In this document: in pieces, positions 61,146 to 64,000 of the stretch
How positions within the stretch are numbered: the first letter of the stretch is position 1
Layout of the letters: each line of letters begins with the position of its first letter
Source of the DNA: Ruminococcus sp.
GTDB lineage: Bacteria > Bacillota > Clostridia > Oscillospirales > Ruminococcaceae
Reading direction: 5' to 3'
DNA length: 64,000 nt
Assembly (NCBI GenBank): GCA_029060305.1
Contig: JAIDUG010000050.1
Span: 62,001-126,000 of the forward strand
Notes under the pieces: generated by a model
What the model was told of the DNA's origin: nothing
The model's database searches: none
Seen by the model: the letters and a program-made list of their open reading frames with translations, nothing else
Translations under genes and position numbers: made by a program

Positions 61146-63069
61146 CGGCGAAGAATGGCAGAAAATAGTTGACGGAGCATTTTCGTCAAAGGAAGTACAC
61201 GTATTCTCCGAAAACTACAGAATGAAAAAAAAGTCATTACTGAAAGGAGCAGTAATTATGAAAAAACATAATCTTCTCATGAATCTGACAGTTACAGCGG
61301 CAGCACTGGCTGTTGTTGCATTCCCGACCGGCATATATCTCAGCACACGTACAGCAGACACCTCACCTGCCTCACAACTTCCTGCCGAATCCGAAGAAAT
61401 GGAAGAAAGCACTTCTCTGAACATTAACAAGGCTGTCTATAAGGAAAAAACTTACGGTCTTGAAATGGGCTGGTTACCTGACGGAATCGAATTTCAGAAC
61501 GAAGATGCAGGCGGATTTCACTATGGTTACAGTGCGGAAGAAATAAAATTATCAGCACTTTTCCTCGCAAGTGAAAACACAGTAGAGATTGACAACATAA
61601 CCTATCACGACAATACAGTAAAGACAGACACTTCTTTCGGAAGCGACAGAAATGTTGTTATAAATTATAACGGCTCATACGACGATACAATCGCAGACCC
61701 TGAAAATTTCGGACGTGAAATATTCGTTTCATTCAATAATACCGATTGTAAGGTACACTTGTTTGTTACCGACGATATTTCAAAGGAAGATTTGGACAAA
61801 ATAGTCAATGAAATGAAACTTTTTGAAAGCGATACGGAAACAGCAAAAGCGTACACACCTGCAACCTTAAAGACAGCAGACGGCGACAATACAGTAAACG
61901 AGGGTATATATGAATTTACGGAATCCGAAAATAAAAACGCTGAAAATTATGACGATACAATATATAGCGTTGAATATGGTTGGTTGCCTGAGGGTCTGGA
62001 ATATCAGGACGAAGACAGTCCATACGGCGGAAAATTCCATAACTGGAGTACAAATGACGGTATGACACCGGAGTTTATGAAAATTCCGGCAGATGTGACA
62101 CTTTATGAAGATACCGGAAATCCGGCGATAAAAACTACAAAGAACGAATTTTCACTTGACGGAAAAACCGTTTCAATGTATTATCGTGAAAATTACAATC
62201 CCGAAAATCCGGAACTTAATTTCGGACGTATAACATTTATCTATTTTGACAATACGCCGTATGTTCTTAAACTGTATGTAACCGACGGCATTTCAGAAGA
62301 AGATTTCAGAAAGATTATTGATAATGTAAAACTCGTGCCGTCCGAAGAAGAAACAGCAGGAATATATACACCGCCTACTAACGAACAGGAAAACACAGAA
62401 TTTGCAGTAGGTTCTTATACAAATATGGGAACACCGGTAGATAGCGTTCCTGTAGTACAAATTGGCGAAGAAGTCCATGAAAAAAGTCCGGACGCATGGG
62501 GAGAAGTTTCAGCTAAAGTAACCGGCGTGCGTTTCGACGATGATTTCAACGGACTTACAACTGACGGAATAGGCGACCCTAATGATTACAGCGAGTACCT
62601 CAACGCCGACGGAAAACTTGTTGAAAACGTCCGTAAATGGTACAATGACCACAACAAAGAAGAAACTTTTGAACCTGAAACTGTACCGGTAAGCGTTATG
62701 ACGGTATCAATCACTTACACAAACAACGGTACAGAACCACTGGTTAGCGATTATTGTGTATGCCCGACTTTACAGACAAAAACAGACGAATATTTCTTTA
62801 TGCCACGCATTTACAATATAATGCAAATGCAAACAAAAGAACAATCACATAATTCTTATGGTTATACTGATACTTTCAGATACCTTGAAACTGATGATAT
62901 GCACTTCTCATTCAGCTGTCCGCAACAAGCAAGCAAAAACAACATTCACCTTGAAGCAGGCGAATCTACAGAAGTAACACTTGCATTTATAGTTGAAGAC
63001 AAATTCCGTGACAACCTCTATCTTTCCATGAACGACAACGGGTTTGTTGACCTCTCCAATATAGAATAA
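61123..63069 (+). CDS. anti-sigma-like membrane protein with duplicated DUF4367-type domains
   Basis: 648 residues. Short cytoplasmic part (about 1-45), membrane helix (about 52-72), then extracellular modules. Two copies of a DUF4367-like domain (about 105-240 and 280-420) each open with a GWLP motif (YGLEMGWLPDGIEFQ and YSVEYGWLPEGLEYQ) and end with LFVTDDISKEDLDKIV or LYVTDGISEEDFRKII, so the segment arose by duplication. A C-terminal part (about 440-648) resembles DUF4352-type beta domains. DUF4367 occurs in anti-sigma proteins of sporulating Firmicutes. The ATG at 61123 follows AAGGAG and lies inside the sigma gene. Confidence 0.78.
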   Translation: MMKKHIPDGEEWQKIVDGAFSSKEVHVFSENYRMKKKSLLKGAVIMKKHNLLMNLTVTAAALAVVAFPTGIYLSTRTADTSPASQLPAESEEMEESTSLNINKAVYKEKTYGLEMGWLPDGIEFQNEDAGGFHYGYSAEEIKLSALFLASENTVEIDNITYHDNTVKTDTSFGSDRNVVINYNGSYDDTIADPENFGREIFVSFNNTDCKVHLFVTDDISKEDLDKIVNEMKLFESDTETAKAYTPATLKTADGDNTVNEGIYEFTESENKNAENYDDTIYSVEYGWLPEGLEYQDEDSPYGGKFHNWSTNDGMTPEFMKIPADVTLYEDTGNPAIKTTKNEFSLDGKTVSMYYRENYNPENPELNFGRITFIYFDNTPYVLKLYVTDGISEEDFRKIIDNVKLVPSEEETAGIYTPPTNEQENTEFAVGSYTNMGTPVDSVPVVQIGEEVHEKSPDAWGEVSAKVTGVRFDDDFNGLTTDGIGDPNDYSEYLNADGKLVENVRKWYNDHNKEETFEPETVPVSVMTVSITYTNNGTEPLVSDYCVCPTLQTKTDEYFFMPRIYNIMQMQTKEQSHNSYGYTDTFRYLETDDMHFSFSCPQQASKNNIHLEAGESTEVTLAFIVEDKFRDNLYLSMNDNGFVDLSNIE

Positions 63070-63083
63070 ACCTCCTTATAAAG

Positions 63084-63110
63084 AAACTCCCTGTAAAAAG
63101 GGAGTTTTTT
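63084..63110 (+). terminator. terminator of the second sigma operon
   Basis: AAACTCCCT pairs with AGGGAGTTT, six-base loop, followed by T6; it may also act for the convergent MATE gene on the other strand. Confidence 0.88.
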
Positions 63111-63116
63111 ATGTAA

Positions 63117-64000
63117 TCAGACTTTTATTTTTTCGTGAATTACGTTTTTATGTGAGGCTTTTTTCACGCATACTATGCACATTATAGCACAGTAAAGCAT
63201 TGCAACAATCCACGCTGCCTGGTCTGTATAGCATATAGCCGTAAAGCCATATTCTGAAACGAATTTCCGGCTTACGAATATTCGGGCGAACATTTCCAGT
63301 ACACCGGAGAATATAGCCAGTCCCGAAAATCCTATACCCTGTATGCTCATACGACAGGTATTTAAAATTCCTAGTGACCAGAAGAAATATCCGACACATT
63401 TCATGTACTTGCCACAGGCATCAAGTACAACTGTTTCTGAACTGTCAAGAAACATCAGTGACAACGAACGTCCACAGAAAATAAGTACAATTCCTATTAT
63501 CAGTCCGTAAGCCGTATTTATTGCCGTACCTCTAATAATGCCTTTTTTTACCCTGTTGGTATTTCCAGCACCTAAATTCTGACTGCTGAATACAGATACA
63601 CCGGTTGCTATCGCATCAAACGGACACAATGTAAGCTGTTTGAGTTTTGAAGTCACTGCAAATGCCGATATATAAATATCTTCAAGGGAGTTATTGGCAG
63701 ACTGCATAACCATTGCACCTATAGCCGTTATGGAATACTGCAAGCCCATAGGAACACCCATTATTAAAAGTTCCCTTAAAGCATAACTGTTGAATTTGCA
63801 TATATCTTTAGTGAATTTCAGCAAAGGATATTTTTTCTGAATCACTACAAAACAGGCAATTCCACTGCAAGCTTGTGCCATAATCGTAGCAAGTGCCGCA
63901 CCTGCACAACCTAACGGTATAACCACTATAAACGTAAAATCAAGTATTATATTCAGCACCGCCGATACCGCAAGGAATATAAAAGGTGTTTTGCTGTCAC
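63117..64000 (-). CDS. MATE family transporter, truncated by the right edge
   Basis: The frame is open to the window end; at least 293 residues of the C-terminal part are visible. The segment DSKTPFIFLAVSAVLNIILDF at the edge is the typical end of the first MATE half, followed by YSITAIGAMVMQSANNS and NTCRMSIQGIGFSG in the second half. About seven membrane segments are visible. The second MATE gene of the window (first at 52.4 kb); they are not close copies. The product would export small organic molecules with Na+ or H+. The true start lies to the right of the window. Confidence 0.85.
   Translation of the reverse strand, partial: DSKTPFIFLAVSAVLNIILDFTFIVVIPLGCAGAALATIMAQACSGIACFVVIQKKYPLLKFTKDICKFNSYALRELLIMGVPMGLQYSITAIGAMVMQSANNSLEDIYISAFAVTSKLKQLTLCPFDAIATGVSVFSSQNLGAGNTNRVKKGIIRGTAINTAYGLIIGIVLIFCGRSLSLMFLDSSETVVLDACGKYMKCVGYFFWSLGILNTCRMSIQGIGFSGLAIFSGVLEMFARIFVSRKFVSEYGFTAICYTDQAAWIVAMLYCAIMCIVCVKKASHKNVIHEKIKV

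Noticed and set aside
1-64000. tRNA, rRNA, CRISPR arrays, insertion sequences, prophage or integrase genes
   Set aside because: No cloverleaf-like, repeated-spacer, terminal-repeat, transposase or integrase signals were seen on either strand.

Overview
The window reads as chromosomal DNA of an anaerobic, spore-forming Firmicute, most likely a Ruminococcus or close relative (Oscillospirales). Three things point there: a complete spoIIIAA-AH sporulation operon, a secreted papain-type protease ending in a type I dockerin of the kind used in ruminococcal cellulosomes and amylosomes, and Bacillota-type signals throughout (AGGAGG ribosome sites, TTGACA/17 bp/TATAAT promoters, hairpin plus T-run terminators). 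Base composition is moderately AT-rich. I saw no rRNA, tRNA, CRISPR array, insertion sequence or prophage. Almost everything from 1 to 50.4 kb is on the minus strand; 12.2-13.5 kb, 50.6-56.2 kb and 60.6-63.1 kb are on the plus strand.

Layout. 1-9.3 kb: a regulated promoter running off the left edge, a membrane protein, an SDR dehydrogenase, an envelope O-acetylation pair (DHHW-type protein plus MBOAT), an RNase M5-like Toprim protein, holA, comEC, a phosphoribosyltransferase, an unrecognised protein and a HIT protein. 9.4-13.5 kb: alaS with an unclassified short leader, divergent from an SPFH protein, an Arc-like protein and a 29-residue membrane peptide. 13.6-26.5 kb: a class B PBP, dtd, a GH42 galactosidase, a phosphoglycerate-mutase-like phosphatase, then recN-argR-nadK-tlyA-dxs-ispA, a TsaD paralogue, nusB and an Asp23 protein. 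26.6-31.2 kb: spoIIIA. 31.3-35.3 kb: a sugar ABC importer (two permeases and a lipoprotein, no ATPase) with a long leader.

35.5-50.4 kb: ComEA, the dockerin protease, an EVE-domain protein, a fused TIM-barrel/acyl-CoA-ligase protein, a zinc-ribbon protein, YdcF-type and PHP proteins, rsmI-trmN6-mnmA, a HAD phosphatase, a C39-type lipoprotein peptidase and tmcAL. 50.5-56.2 kb (plus strand): ackA, an HMA-like protein, a MATE transporter and a P-type ATPase. 56.2-58.3 kb: a DUF1284 protein, bioY with an inverted repeat around its promoter, and a C-terminally short MocR regulator. 58.4-63.1 kb: two divergent sigma/anti-sigma-like pairs. 63.1 kb to the end: a MATE transporter cut by the window.

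How the genes fit together. The core is housekeeping: translation and tRNA modification (alaS, dtd, mnmA, trmN6, rsmI, tmcAL), isoprenoid precursor synthesis (dxs, ispA), DNA repair and replication (recN, holA) and engulfment-stage sporulation. Two late competence genes (comEC, comEA) are about 28 kb apart. Accessory and surface functions lie between these blocks. The most unusual items are the ligase fusion, the truncated MocR beside a palindrome-flanked bioY promoter, the DHHW-type protein without its DHHW motif, the terminator-like hairpin that hides the PBP ribosome site, the alaS leader, and the divergent sigma pairs.
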